Shown in pieces: positions 24,982 to 35,326 of a stretch of DNA of 64,000 nt (the first letter of the stretch is position 1; every line of letters starts with the position of its first letter). The stretch comes from Amphimedon queenslandica. Lineage: Eukaryota > Porifera > Demospongiae > Haplosclerida > Niphatidae. The stretch covers positions 49,797 through 113,796 of the forward strand of contig NW_003546255.1 in assembly GCF_000090795.2 (NCBI RefSeq). The letters are read 5' to 3'. Below the pieces are notes generated by a model. That model was not told where the DNA came from and did not search any database. It was given only the letters and a program-made list of their open reading frames with translations. The translations under genes were made by a program, and so were the position numbers.

Positions 24982-27900
24982 ATGTCTCTCAGAACATTTA
25001 TACTTTGCTTGAGTCTCTTAGCGCTAATATCCTTCTCTTCCAGTCAAGTGAATCAAACTTGTGGTGACTGGTACACCAACGGTGGCATTAACAGAATTAA
25101 CTGCACAATCTATGTCATAGAACAAGCCCCAGAGAACACCCTTGTATTTAATGCTCCGGCTTTAGTTAATGGCGCTCATTATTTTTATGGCTCCTCTATT
25201 GCCAATAATGAGCACTTTACTGTCATTAATAATCGACTGCTCTACACCAGTGGGTCTTTCGATAGAGAGGATATGGTCACTCGGGAAACTGCTTCAATGC
25301 CAGTCATTATAGAAACCTTGGCGACGGCATTAACACCTGGTCCTAATAATGTTCTTGTATATAACGTGATGCACCTTACCATACATGTCATAGACTTGAA
25401 TGACAATGTCCCTAGATTTAGGAGAGGGTTGAATTTCATCAACAGTGCTATACCTTATGCTCTCTTGACGCATGAGAGCTCTAGCCTCTCCTCAATTCTG
25501 ACAATGGAGGCCATTGATTATGACGAGGGTGACAACGGGACGTCTTTTATAGAACTGGTTCAATCGGAACCGGAAATGTTCAATATTAGCGTCACGTACG
25601 AGGGGGGACGTCCAACAATCCTCGACATTGTGCCCATAGCTGCCCTTGATCGTGAGATGCAGGATAATTACATATTTGATGTCATTGCATACGAGGGTAT
25701 CTCAAACCCGGCCAACGCCACACTGAGGATTAATCTGACCATTATAGATGAGAATGACAATCAGCCAATATTCAATCAGACCCAATACTCCACCAGTATC
25801 ATTGAGACCAGCCCCATTAACACTAGCCTTTTATTCCTCAATGCCACTGACCTTGATACAGGAACCAATGCGGCCATATCTTATAAAATCAAGGAGGTCT
25901 GTGCTAAGAGTACACAGGGAGGATCCTGCATTGATGTACAGCTCTGGCCTTTTGCTCTTGATACAGAGTCTGGGCTCCTGAGGGTTAGTGAGATGTTAAA
26001 TTATGAAGAGATGGTAGAGTATAGGCTCACTGTTGATGCCTATAATCCTCACCAGGAGCTAGCAGGATCCTCTACGGCTCTCGTTAACATAGAGGTACTT
26101 GATGTTAACGACAATGCACCGATAGTCGAGGACTTCTCTGTCGTGGTGACTCTATCTGAGAATTTTGCCATCAATTCGACTTATGCTACCTTCAGAGTGC
26201 ACGATGCAGACTCGCCGAAATACTCTCTGTTCTATCTCTCACTGCTTGATGACATGACCGGGTTGAATAGCACTACTTTCGGTCTCCAGAACAGCTCGCA
26301 GACTTACAACAGTGTCAAGTTGCTCCAAGTGCTTGACAGAGAGTCAAGAGATATGTATAATCTCACTATAGTGGCCCGAGACTTGCTCAATGCATCGCTG
26401 TACAGCACGTACCGTTTTACTATTTCTGTCGGTGACGTGAACGACCATTCGCCGGTGTTTAATCCAGTGTCTAACCCAGTGTTGCTAGAGGAAGAGAGCT
26501 CTGTCAGCACGTTAGTCGTAAAAGTATCAGCCACTGACGCGGACATTGGTAGTAATGCTGGAATACGTTTCAGTCTCCCAGCTACCAGTGAGAGCTATCC
26601 ATATCAAGGCAACTTTACCATTCAAGGAACAACTGGTAATATACTAGTAGGCACTTCAATTGATCGTGAATCGACTCCTACTCTATTCCTCCTTGTTGTG
26701 GCTACTGACAAGAATGGAGCTGATGATGGAAGGAGCACTAATTTAACAATTAATATAACATTAACAGATATCAATGATAATCCTCCTGTCATTACGACTG
26801 TCATACCAAGTGAGATCGAAGTCCTTGAGAATGTAACAAGTGGTTCACTGATCATTGATATTGACGCGGCTGATCCTGATCTCGGATCAAACGCAATCAT
26901 TACTTACCAGTTGAGTGTAGTAGCTCCCTCTCTCTCGTCCCCATCTCCCTTTGCCATCAACTCATCCACTGGCCGTGTTACTGTTAACGGAGTCCTGGAT
27001 CACGAGTCTGTATCTCAGTATGTGCTGAGTCTGTCAGTCACTGATGGGGTCAATCCCCCAACCACTCAAAACCTTACACTCAACGTCAAAGACGTCAATG
27101 ACAACTCTCCTTCATTCCCAACTAATAATTATTACAAGACACTCCACGAGAATGCGACCATCGGTAGTCCAGTGATCACTTTACAAGCTACTGATGCCGA
27201 CTCTGATCAATACACTAGCATCAGTTACTCATTCGTCTCTGGAAGCTCTGACTTTAGTATCAATCCAACCAGTGGGGCTATAACCACAGCTGCGTCCTTA
27301 GACTGGGAGACACAGTCAGTCTATCATCTCATTGCAAGGGCTTATGATGGATTTGGTAGGTACTCAGAAAACATCAACGTCACTGTCTCTGTTGTTGATG
27401 TTAATGACGAGATACCACAGTTTGTCGGGGATCCTTATACTTTTGTAATCCCTGAAGATGCACCTCTTAATTCTGTGGTTGATCACGTGACGGTGAAATC
27501 CATCGAGCTAGGTAGTAACGGACTAGCATTGTTCAATATCACAAACGATGTACCTTTTATCATTAATGGATCGGGGACCATCCTAACTTCTGGGAACCTG
27601 AATAGGGAAGTAAAGGATAGCTATGATGTATACGTTAGAGTCTCGGATTTGGCCCCTCCTCCACATTACAACACTACCACAGTCACCATAAGGATATCTG
27701 ATGTGAACGACAATGCTCCTCAATTTCTTAATTCATCAGACAATGTTTCTGTGAGTGAGATTCATGCAGTGAACTCACCTTTTTATACTGCCCATGCAAC
27801 CGATGCTGACATCTCGCCTAATAATGTCACCAAGTATTATCTTGCCGAGAATACAAACGGTTTTCAAATTAATCCAGACAGCGGAGAGCTTAGTCTAACG

Positions 27901-30900
27901 ACTTCGCTGAATTACGAAGTGCAGCAAAGTATACTAGTCAATATAATAGCGAGAGATAATGGCAAACCAAACTTATTCTACGCCAACCTAGCCCTCAATA
28001 TTACTGTCCTTGATGACAATAATACTAATATCACTTTCCCGGCTTATTTCCCGCTACAATACTCCCTATCTGAGGACACTCCTCTCAATTTTATTATTTC
28101 AAATTTCACTGGCGAAGATCATAAAGGCAATCCTAAGCTCCATCTTGATTATTATTTGACTAATGACACTGGTGGGGTTCCTCTCGAGTTTGGAATAGAG
28201 AGAGAATCTTCGTCTGGGTATGCTCTTCTCTCGGTCATAGGAGCTCTGGATAGAGAGAGACAGTCAACGTACAATTTGAATATAACAATCAGTGATGGTA
28301 ACACTCCTCCTAGCACTGTCACTCAATTCCTAACTGTTATAATACTGGATGTAAATGATAATTACCCAAAGTTTTCGTCACCTTCGTACTCCACATCCTG
28401 GGATGAAGAGAGACCGGGAAGGCTAGAAATAGACTCGCTCTCTGTTTCCGCTACTGATCCAGATGCAGGCGAAAACAGCACTATTGTGTACTCTTTACAA
28501 GATACTGTATCTGGGCTCTTCTCCATTGATTCCAATGGTCATATCTATCAGGAAAGAGCTCTAGACAGGGAGACCCAGTCCAACTATAGCCTTGTTGTAA
28601 TTGCTTCTGATCAGGGTACCCCCTCGAAACAGTCTCAGGCTAGTGTTTTTATAAGTGTGACTGATATTAACGACAATAGTCCGACCTTTACGCCAACTAG
28701 TGTTCGATTGGATGAGAACTCTCACGTTGGGACTATAGTAACAACACTCGTAGGCAGTGACCCTGATGCTGGTTCCAATGGACAAGTCACTTTTATTTAT
28801 GATACACAGACTTCTAATGCCTCCTCTCATTTTGAGCTTTATCCCAACGGCACGATAATTGTCATTGACATACCAGACTACGAGACGAATCCTCATTTCA
28901 TATTTTTTGTCACTGCCCAAGATGGCGGAAGCAGTCCTCAAAAAACCCTTGGCAATGTAACAATCAGCCTCAACGATTTGAATGATAACTGCCCCGAATT
29001 CCCAGCCCCTGCCTCTCAGTACAACATCAGCGTCTTTGAGAATGCGTCTAGCGGTTACCTACTGATAGACCTCAATGCTCAAGATCTTGACCAAGGCCCA
29101 GCTGGTACCATCCTCTATGTATTCGAGAACATAGCTGACTCAAAGCAGTTTAGACTAGATAGAGACAGTGGTGAGTTGTCTCTCAATACTATGCTGGATT
29201 ATGAAAGAGCAACTCATCACGAGGTTGGCATCCTGGCTTATGATCAAGGCAGGCCAAGAAACAGAATCTGCCGGCAGTCAATACATGTGTTTGTTAAGAA
29301 TGTCAATGAGTTTGCTCCAACATTTGACGAGACACCTCTGTTTATATTCACAGTCGACGAGGGATTATCCTCAAGTGCTGTAGTTGGAAGGATAGTCGCT
29401 TTCGATCAGGACTCTGATTCCGTACTTAGCTACAGCCTCTCTTCCTCTCTCCAATTCACAATAGACAGTACTACTGGAGTCATAACCACACTAACTGAGC
29501 TGGACTATGAGACTGCATCATTTTATAATCTAACTGTTGGAGTCACAGATCAAGGTGGGCTCTCTTCTTATAGCTTTGTCCTCATACTCGTTGGTAATGT
29601 GAATGACGAGACTCCCTCCTTTGACTCCAACACATACACAACTTCAGTATCAGAGATAGCCAGTAATGGTACAGTGCTCTTAACTCTAACTGCTACTGAT
29701 AATGACAATCACACCAATACACCAGTCACTTACTCTATATTAGGGGGAAACATTGGAGGCGTGTTTGGAGTTGAGCCAAAGACTGGAGACCTATTTGTTA
29801 ATGGTCCGTTGGATTTTGAGAATGATGATAATTATGTATTGTCAATAAGCGCTAGTGATACCGGTATACCTAGCCGATTAGCCACTGCTAATGTTATTAT
29901 TTCTATTATCAATCACAACGAGTTCTCGCCAGTCTTCTCTAATTCGTCGTATCATTTTAATTTAACTGAAAACTTACCCTCGGGTAGTGTCGTAGGGTCG
30001 GTCTCTGCCTCTGATTCTGATACTGGTAGTTATGGTGATGTGTACTATTCCCTTCAAACTCTCACTTCGTTCTTTACCATTTCGGAGACCGGAGTCATAC
30101 GTACCCTCGTACCAATAGACAGAGAGGCCACGCCTACTCTACCAGCATTGGTAGTCGTTGCTAGTGACTCTATCAAGACCCAGTCTGTAAACGTGTTTAT
30201 CAATATTATCGATCTAAATGACAACCGGCCATATTTCCCACAAAGTCTTTATGAGTTTTCTATTGATAACTCAAGCCTCCCTGGTGCTGTCATTGCTCAA
30301 ATGTCAGCAGTTGATCCCGACCTTTCACCAGTGACATCATATTCCATATTAAACCCACCAGTTGGCCTACCAATAGTCATTAACTCAACTACCGGCTCTC
30401 TTTCTCTATCAACAGCTCTAACTCCAGTCAACAGTCCTTATGAGTTTACTGTGAAAGCAGTTGATGCCTTCAATTCTTCATTCGTTGCAGAAACTATTGT
30501 CAGGGTCTACCCAACCTCTAGCAACGACCATTATCCTAATTTCACTCAACCTATTTATCAAACGACTGTCAGTGAAAACGTCATACCCTCAGGCCCAATT
30601 GCACTCCCAAAGGCTACCGATCCAGACACTGGCTCAAATGGACTCAGGAGATACTCTCTACAATCTAACGGCTCCCTAATTAAAGATCAATTTCGGATCA
30701 ATGAATTAGACGGGAAATTATTTCTTACACAAGAATTGGACTACGAAGTCATGACATCACACGACATCATTGTGTATGTGCGAGACTCCACCCCCTCACA
30801 CCCACGCATGGCAATATCGCACGTCATTGTAACTGTTACGAATGAGAATGATAATCCTCCTAGTTTTGTTGACGTCCCTTCATCTCTTACCATTACATTC

Positions 30901-33900
30901 ATACCTTACATAGATGTAGAACTATTCAGACTCAATGCTACTGATCCTGACGGATCTTCCATTACTTATCAACTGTGGACGCAAACTAACAAATTCTCCG
31001 TTGATCCAGTAACTGGAATAGTTACTAACATTATTGTACTTAATAGCTCTGTTACCTATTCACTTACTTTCCGTGTCAGTGATAGTAATTTTACAACCTC
31101 ACATACTATGACCTTAAATATAGTCTCACCGGGATCTTCTCCATTAACTCCATCATTCACTAACGGTGATACAGTAATTCCATTCAATGTTGCTGAGACC
31201 TCAAGCATAGGGTCTCTTATCACTACAGTCACTGCTCTCCATTCCCCTACTAGCTATCACCTGGCCTGCTGTGATGAAGCTTTATCCGTATTCTCCTTAA
31301 GCTCCGGCGGGTCTTTCTCGGTCTCTAATGCTTTGGATTACGAGACTCAAGAAGAGTATCAAGTTATTTTCGAGGCCAGGAGAGTCTCTGGTACTACCAG
31401 ATACTCCGACTACCAACAAGCAACTGTTACTATACAGAATATCAATGAGTACACGCCTACTTTTAATCCTGTCTCCAACCCGATCAAAGTGAATGAGAAT
31501 ACGGGTAGCAACTCTCTCATAGTTCAAGTATCAGCCGTTGATCATGATTCCGGCTCTTTTGGTATCATCTCATATCAAATCATCAGCGGTAACACTGATT
31601 TGGAGTCATTCAGTATTAATTCAACCAACGGTGCTATTAGAGTGGCCAGTGGTAAGACACTGGATCACGAGGCAGTCCCAATGTATAATCTATTGGTGAG
31701 GGCTAGGGATGGCGGAGGGAAGCAGAGTACCACAATGGTGAATATAATGGTACTTGATGTGAATGACTCTCCTCCTGTGTTCCCTGGTAATTATACCATG
31801 AGTGTTTTTGAGTCTGGGTCAGTCGGAGATAGAGTTTTAAAAGTGACTGCAACTGATGCTGACTCCAGCTCAACAGTTACCTATCAGCTAGGTACCGTCC
31901 ATTCCTATTTTGATCAGATAAGTCGAGGAATGTCAAACAAGTTCTCTCTGGGCTCTACGACTGGAGAACTCACTTTAGCGAGTCTCTTGGATTACGAGAC
32001 TGCTAACAGATATGAGTTTACCATCACGGCCTCCGATGGTCTTCATATTGACACGACACACATTGTAATCAATGTCCTGGACTCAAATGACAACCCTCCG
32101 TCGTTCCAATTAAGTACTTACCACAAATCTCATTTCTTAGAGCTCTCCCTCCCTGGTACATACGTTATACAGATTGAATCCACTGATGCTGACTCCAACA
32201 GGAACAGCATAATAAGGTACTCGCTGGGACAAGACTGGCCGACTAATAAATTCACTATTAATGAGTTTAGTGGAGTTATTAGAGTTAAAGAACCAATGGC
32301 TATAGAAGAGCTTCAGTCGTATGTGGGTGGGTGCTCGGCAGATGCGTGGATGTTTACAGGCACGGTTCTTGCCAATGATGGAGTATGGAATACGTCCGTT
32401 CCATTGACCATTAGATTCACTGATATCAATAAGTATGCTCCAGTCTTTGAGGGGAGTCCTTATAACATCATTACGTCTGAAACCACGCCCATAGACACGC
32501 CCCTTTTTGCAATGAACATAACTGATCAGGATTGCGGCCCCAATGCTGCAATCAGCACAACCTTACCACGCTATTACCATTATCCTTATGACCTGTTTAA
32601 TTTTAAAATCATCATTTCTAATCAGTTATACAGCCTCAATACACAGAGGACTCTACCTCAGGGTATCTATCACTTCCGTCTGGAGGCTTATAATAAAAAT
32701 CCCTCACCACTGAACCTGCCTATTTATTACAAGGCCTCTTATGCACATGTGACTGTTACAGTCCTTCCTAATAACACCCACGCTCCTATATTTGATGAAA
32801 TTGGGTCTCTTTCTATTGATGAAAATAGCCTCCTAGAGACTGAGGTTGGTTACGTGAGAGCTACAGATCTTGATCTGGGAGTGAGCGGTTTGGTCCACTA
32901 CTGGTTAAATGATACCTCAGTACCATTCGTGATAGATAATAGCACTAGCATGCTAAGAGTCAACGGTTCACTAGACTATGAGTCACAGGAGAGGTATAGT
33001 TTTTATGTGTTTGCCGCAGACAATGGCTATCCTGTTAGACAGACAAGCTTGCTAGTCGTAGTCAATGTACAAGACATGGATGACAACCCTCCTATATTTG
33101 TCTCTACTCAATTTAACGGGAGCATTTTGGAAAACTCACCACTTCAGTCAACTGTTCTTAATCTCAATGTGACAGATGCTGATTCAACTACCAGCGTAAC
33201 TTACAGCATAACCAATAGGACCTCTCTACCATTCTCTATTGATCCACGTACTGGGGTACTAAAAACATCAGGAGACATTGATTACGAGACACAGACCGAG
33301 TACAATTTTAGTGTAATGGGAGCTAGTGAGTCTACACCATTGCTTAATTCAACTACACTAGTACGGATTAGTGTACTTGGCGTCAATGAATACCCACCAG
33401 TATTAGAGATTGCTAAGGACGTCATTCGTGTATCAAGAAATGCATCAAAGGGAGACGTGATCCTAACTATTAAAGCAACTGACTCTGATGACGGTAGTGA
33501 TGGTTTGATAACTTACAGTTTCCGCATGTCCTCTCCTTATTTAGCTGTACACAACAATGGTAGCATTACATTAAACATGTCGTTAACAGATATACATGCA
33601 CATCATGTCTTAGCCAATTCCGCGGGTAACAGGAAAAGACAGTCGCCTACCAACAGCTCTGAAATAATAGTTGAACTAGTTGTTGTAGCAACAGATGGGG
33701 GCAATCCTCCAAAAAGTGACACCAAAAACTTAACGGTCGTAATTCCAGAGGGTATATCCACAACTTCAGAGCCAACAAATACCAGTTCTCTTACGACTGA
33801 AGTCATTGTCATCATGTCTAGTGTAGCAGCATTCGTTATTATAATGATATTAGTTATTATCATTTGCATTTCAACAGTGTTCTCTCGTTCACGTAAACTC

Positions 33901-35088
33901 AAAAAGTCAAAGCTTGATCTTACTAGATCAAGTCGTGTCTGTGTTACTGAGATACCAGTGGAAGAGGAAGATGCTGTAAATGGCGGAAATGTTGAGCTCC
34001 AGCAGATAAGAGCAGTAGAGTCTGTGACTCCGACGAAAACCAGCTCAAACAGCAGATTAAACAAGCCACTCAATGACACTGCTCTCAGCGAAGGTGGTAA
34101 CAATATTTATCAGGCGAATCCACACAGACCTTCTCCTCACACTCGAAGCACCTCAGACCTTGCCAGCTCCATTGCAACTGATACTCTTAACCTAACGCAA
34201 GATGCTGGATTCCCCTATTCCAAAGGTCAAATTGAAGCTATTTATGCCGCAAATGTTGACCTCTTACACGACGGCTCTCAGGCAAGCGTTCACACTTTTG
34301 GATCAGAAGGAGGCGGAGAGTCTGACGGGGATGAGATGGATAACGTTTATTATAAGTATGATAGGGACGTTGATGTAGAGGGATCAATGATGGAGGGAGA
34401 GGATGACCTCAGCTCTATTGGTGGTAAAGACAGGAACTCAATGATATCCGAGTCCTCTGATGGAGCTAGAGAAGACGAATATCATTTCAGTCAGAGCACA
34501 AACCCCTGGTCGTCCAGGCGCTCGATCAACGACCTCATCGGAGAGGGATCACACAGTTTAATGTACGGCTATCCTCATTCTCAAGGCATAGGTGGAGCTA
34601 TTCCTTATGGGGCATCCACTCAAGGCTCTCACACCTCTTTATTACGAGGACATAGGCCAAACCCACAGTATAGAGTTGGAAGCGAAAGGGAGCTCCCACG
34701 GCAGTTATACGGTCATTCGCACAGACTAGGGCACCCTCCGCCCCCATTGGGATCAAACTACGAGTATTATCCTGAACACGAATTACACCAAGCCCCGCCC
34801 TCTCTCCACCCACGTATGTCAAACTCTCAACATTACGAGCCCCCAATGATGGAGTACAGGGGACGTTCCAGCGTCCCTAGGGGAGCACCCCCTCCTCCAT
34901 ACTTCACTCAAGACCCCATTCAGCATAGTTTGACCCAGAGTTCTACGAGAGGTGAGAACTATTATGCGCCAGGGTTCCTCGAGCCTTTAAATTTTGAGCG
35001 GCAGACACTCTCGACTTCTTCGACATCACTTAGTACGAGTGCCAGTCATCCCAACAATTACAGACACAATAGTAACGGATATCATTGA
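24982..35088 (+). CDS. Giant multi-repeat cadherin (Fat/Dachsous-like), single coding exon
   Basis: 3368 aa from the ATG at 24982. I prefer this start to an in-frame ATG 123 bp upstream because that one precedes a splice acceptor (24926), while MSLRTFILCLSLLALISFSS is a clean signal peptide. The ectodomain is about 27 cadherin repeats with recurring calcium-binding linkers (DLNDNVP, DENDNQP, DVNDNAP, DINDNSP, DLNDNCP, DMDDNPP) and DRE/DYE motifs. Some linkers are degenerate (NHNEFSP, TSSNDHYP, DINKYAP). One transmembrane segment lies near residues 2940-2970 (IVIMSSVAAFVIIMILVII). The cytoplasmic tail of about 400 aa is Ser/acidic, then Pro/Tyr-rich, with a PPPPY (PPxY) WW-binding sequence. 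No EGF or laminin-G domain is present, so it is closer in plan to Dachsous than to Fat. A beta-catenin motif was not recognised. Likely role: large homophilic or heterophilic adhesion receptor. Confidence 0.93.
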   Translation: MSLRTFILCLSLLALISFSSSQVNQTCGDWYTNGGINRINCTIYVIEQAPENTLVFNAPALVNGAHYFYGSSIANNEHFTVINNRLLYTSGSFDREDMVTRETASMPVIIETLATALTPGPNNVLVYNVMHLTIHVIDLNDNVPRFRRGLNFINSAIPYALLTHESSSLSSILTMEAIDYDEGDNGTSFIELVQSEPEMFNISVTYEGGRPTILDIVPIAALDREMQDNYIFDVIAYEGISNPANATLRINLTIIDENDNQPIFNQTQYSTSIIETSPINTSLLFLNATDLDTGTNAAISYKIKEVCAKSTQGGSCIDVQLWPFALDTESGLLRVSEMLNYEEMVEYRLTVDAYNPHQELAGSSTALVNIEVLDVNDNAPIVEDFSVVVTLSENFAINSTYATFRVHDADSPKYSLFYLSLLDDMTGLNSTTFGLQNSSQTYNSVKLLQVLDRESRDMYNLTIVARDLLNASLYSTYRFTISVGDVNDHSPVFNPVSNPVLLEEESSVSTLVVKVSATDADIGSNAGIRFSLPATSESYPYQGNFTIQGTTGNILVGTSIDRESTPTLFLLVVATDKNGADDGRSTNLTINITLTDINDNPPVITTVIPSEIEVLENVTSGSLIIDIDAADPDLGSNAIITYQLSVVAPSLSSPSPFAINSSTGRVTVNGVLDHESVSQYVLSLSVTDGVNPPTTQNLTLNVKDVNDNSPSFPTNNYYKTLHENATIGSPVITLQATDADSDQYTSISYSFVSGSSDFSINPTSGAITTAASLDWETQSVYHLIARAYDGFGRYSENINVTVSVVDVNDEIPQFVGDPYTFVIPEDAPLNSVVDHVTVKSIELGSNGLALFNITNDVPFIINGSGTILTSGNLNREVKDSYDVYVRVSDLAPPPHYNTTTVTIRISDVNDNAPQFLNSSDNVSVSEIHAVNSPFYTAHATDADISPNNVTKYYLAENTNGFQINPDSGELSLTTSLNYEVQQSILVNIIARDNGKPNLFYANLALNITVLDDNNTNITFPAYFPLQYSLSEDTPLNFIISNFTGEDHKGNPKLHLDYYLTNDTGGVPLEFGIERESSSGYALLSVIGALDRERQSTYNLNITISDGNTPPSTVTQFLTVIILDVNDNYPKFSSPSYSTSWDEERPGRLEIDSLSVSATDPDAGENSTIVYSLQDTVSGLFSIDSNGHIYQERALDRETQSNYSLVVIASDQGTPSKQSQASVFISVTDINDNSPTFTPTSVRLDENSHVGTIVTTLVGSDPDAGSNGQVTFIYDTQTSNASSHFELYPNGTIIVIDIPDYETNPHFIFFVTAQDGGSSPQKTLGNVTISLNDLNDNCPEFPAPASQYNISVFENASSGYLLIDLNAQDLDQGPAGTILYVFENIADSKQFRLDRDSGELSLNTMLDYERATHHEVGILAYDQGRPRNRICRQSIHVFVKNVNEFAPTFDETPLFIFTVDEGLSSSAVVGRIVAFDQDSDSVLSYSLSSSLQFTIDSTTGVITTLTELDYETASFYNLTVGVTDQGGLSSYSFVLILVGNVNDETPSFDSNTYTTSVSEIASNGTVLLTLTATDNDNHTNTPVTYSILGGNIGGVFGVEPKTGDLFVNGPLDFENDDNYVLSISASDTGIPSRLATANVIISIINHNEFSPVFSNSSYHFNLTENLPSGSVVGSVSASDSDTGSYGDVYYSLQTLTSFFTISETGVIRTLVPIDREATPTLPALVVVASDSIKTQSVNVFINIIDLNDNRPYFPQSLYEFSIDNSSLPGAVIAQMSAVDPDLSPVTSYSILNPPVGLPIVINSTTGSLSLSTALTPVNSPYEFTVKAVDAFNSSFVAETIVRVYPTSSNDHYPNFTQPIYQTTVSENVIPSGPIALPKATDPDTGSNGLRRYSLQSNGSLIKDQFRINELDGKLFLTQELDYEVMTSHDIIVYVRDSTPSHPRMAISHVIVTVTNENDNPPSFVDVPSSLTITFIPYIDVELFRLNATDPDGSSITYQLWTQTNKFSVDPVTGIVTNIIVLNSSVTYSLTFRVSDSNFTTSHTMTLNIVSPGSSPLTPSFTNGDTVIPFNVAETSSIGSLITTVTALHSPTSYHLACCDEALSVFSLSSGGSFSVSNALDYETQEEYQVIFEARRVSGTTRYSDYQQATVTIQNINEYTPTFNPVSNPIKVNENTGSNSLIVQVSAVDHDSGSFGIISYQIISGNTDLESFSINSTNGAIRVASGKTLDHEAVPMYNLLVRARDGGGKQSTTMVNIMVLDVNDSPPVFPGNYTMSVFESGSVGDRVLKVTATDADSSSTVTYQLGTVHSYFDQISRGMSNKFSLGSTTGELTLASLLDYETANRYEFTITASDGLHIDTTHIVINVLDSNDNPPSFQLSTYHKSHFLELSLPGTYVIQIESTDADSNRNSIIRYSLGQDWPTNKFTINEFSGVIRVKEPMAIEELQSYVGGCSADAWMFTGTVLANDGVWNTSVPLTIRFTDINKYAPVFEGSPYNIITSETTPIDTPLFAMNITDQDCGPNAAISTTLPRYYHYPYDLFNFKIIISNQLYSLNTQRTLPQGIYHFRLEAYNKNPSPLNLPIYYKASYAHVTVTVLPNNTHAPIFDEIGSLSIDENSLLETEVGYVRATDLDLGVSGLVHYWLNDTSVPFVIDNSTSMLRVNGSLDYESQERYSFYVFAADNGYPVRQTSLLVVVNVQDMDDNPPIFVSTQFNGSILENSPLQSTVLNLNVTDADSTTSVTYSITNRTSLPFSIDPRTGVLKTSGDIDYETQTEYNFSVMGASESTPLLNSTTLVRISVLGVNEYPPVLEIAKDVIRVSRNASKGDVILTIKATDSDDGSDGLITYSFRMSSPYLAVHNNGSITLNMSLTDIHAHHVLANSAGNRKRQSPTNSSEIIVELVVVATDGGNPPKSDTKNLTVVIPEGISTTSEPTNTSSLTTEVIVIMSSVAAFVIIMILVIIICISTVFSRSRKLKKSKLDLTRSSRVCVTEIPVEEEDAVNGGNVELQQIRAVESVTPTKTSSNSRLNKPLNDTALSEGGNNIYQANPHRPSPHTRSTSDLASSIATDTLNLTQDAGFPYSKGQIEAIYAANVDLLHDGSQASVHTFGSEGGGESDGDEMDNVYYKYDRDVDVEGSMMEGEDDLSSIGGKDRNSMISESSDGAREDEYHFSQSTNPWSSRRSINDLIGEGSHSLMYGYPHSQGIGGAIPYGASTQGSHTSLLRGHRPNPQYRVGSERELPRQLYGHSHRLGHPPPPLGSNYEYYPEHELHQAPPSLHPRMSNSQHYEPPMMEYRGRSSVPRGAPPPPYFTQDPIQHSLTQSSTRGENYYAPGFLEPLNFERQTLSTSSTSLSTSASHPNNYRHNSNGYH

Positions 35089-35326
35089 AGAACTATCGTG
35101 TTGCAAACGCTGTACTAATATTTTGTTATTATTTTCCTAATAATAATTATGAGTAATTTTATTTTGTCTATAACATGTTCCCATGTTTCTTTACTATCTG
35201 TTATTGTGTTCCCTTCAATGTCTGCATGTTTGTACGATAATCTGTAATCAAATTTTTATTTATAAAATTAATATCCAGTTTTAAATAATACTTAATGACA
35301 GCAATAATTTTAATGATAATGATGGT
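35089..35326. other. Convergent 3' ends of cadherin and aminotransferase genes
   Basis: A 238 bp AT-rich spacer between the stops of two convergent genes. It must hold both 3' untranslated regions or have them overlap. Confidence 0.6.
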
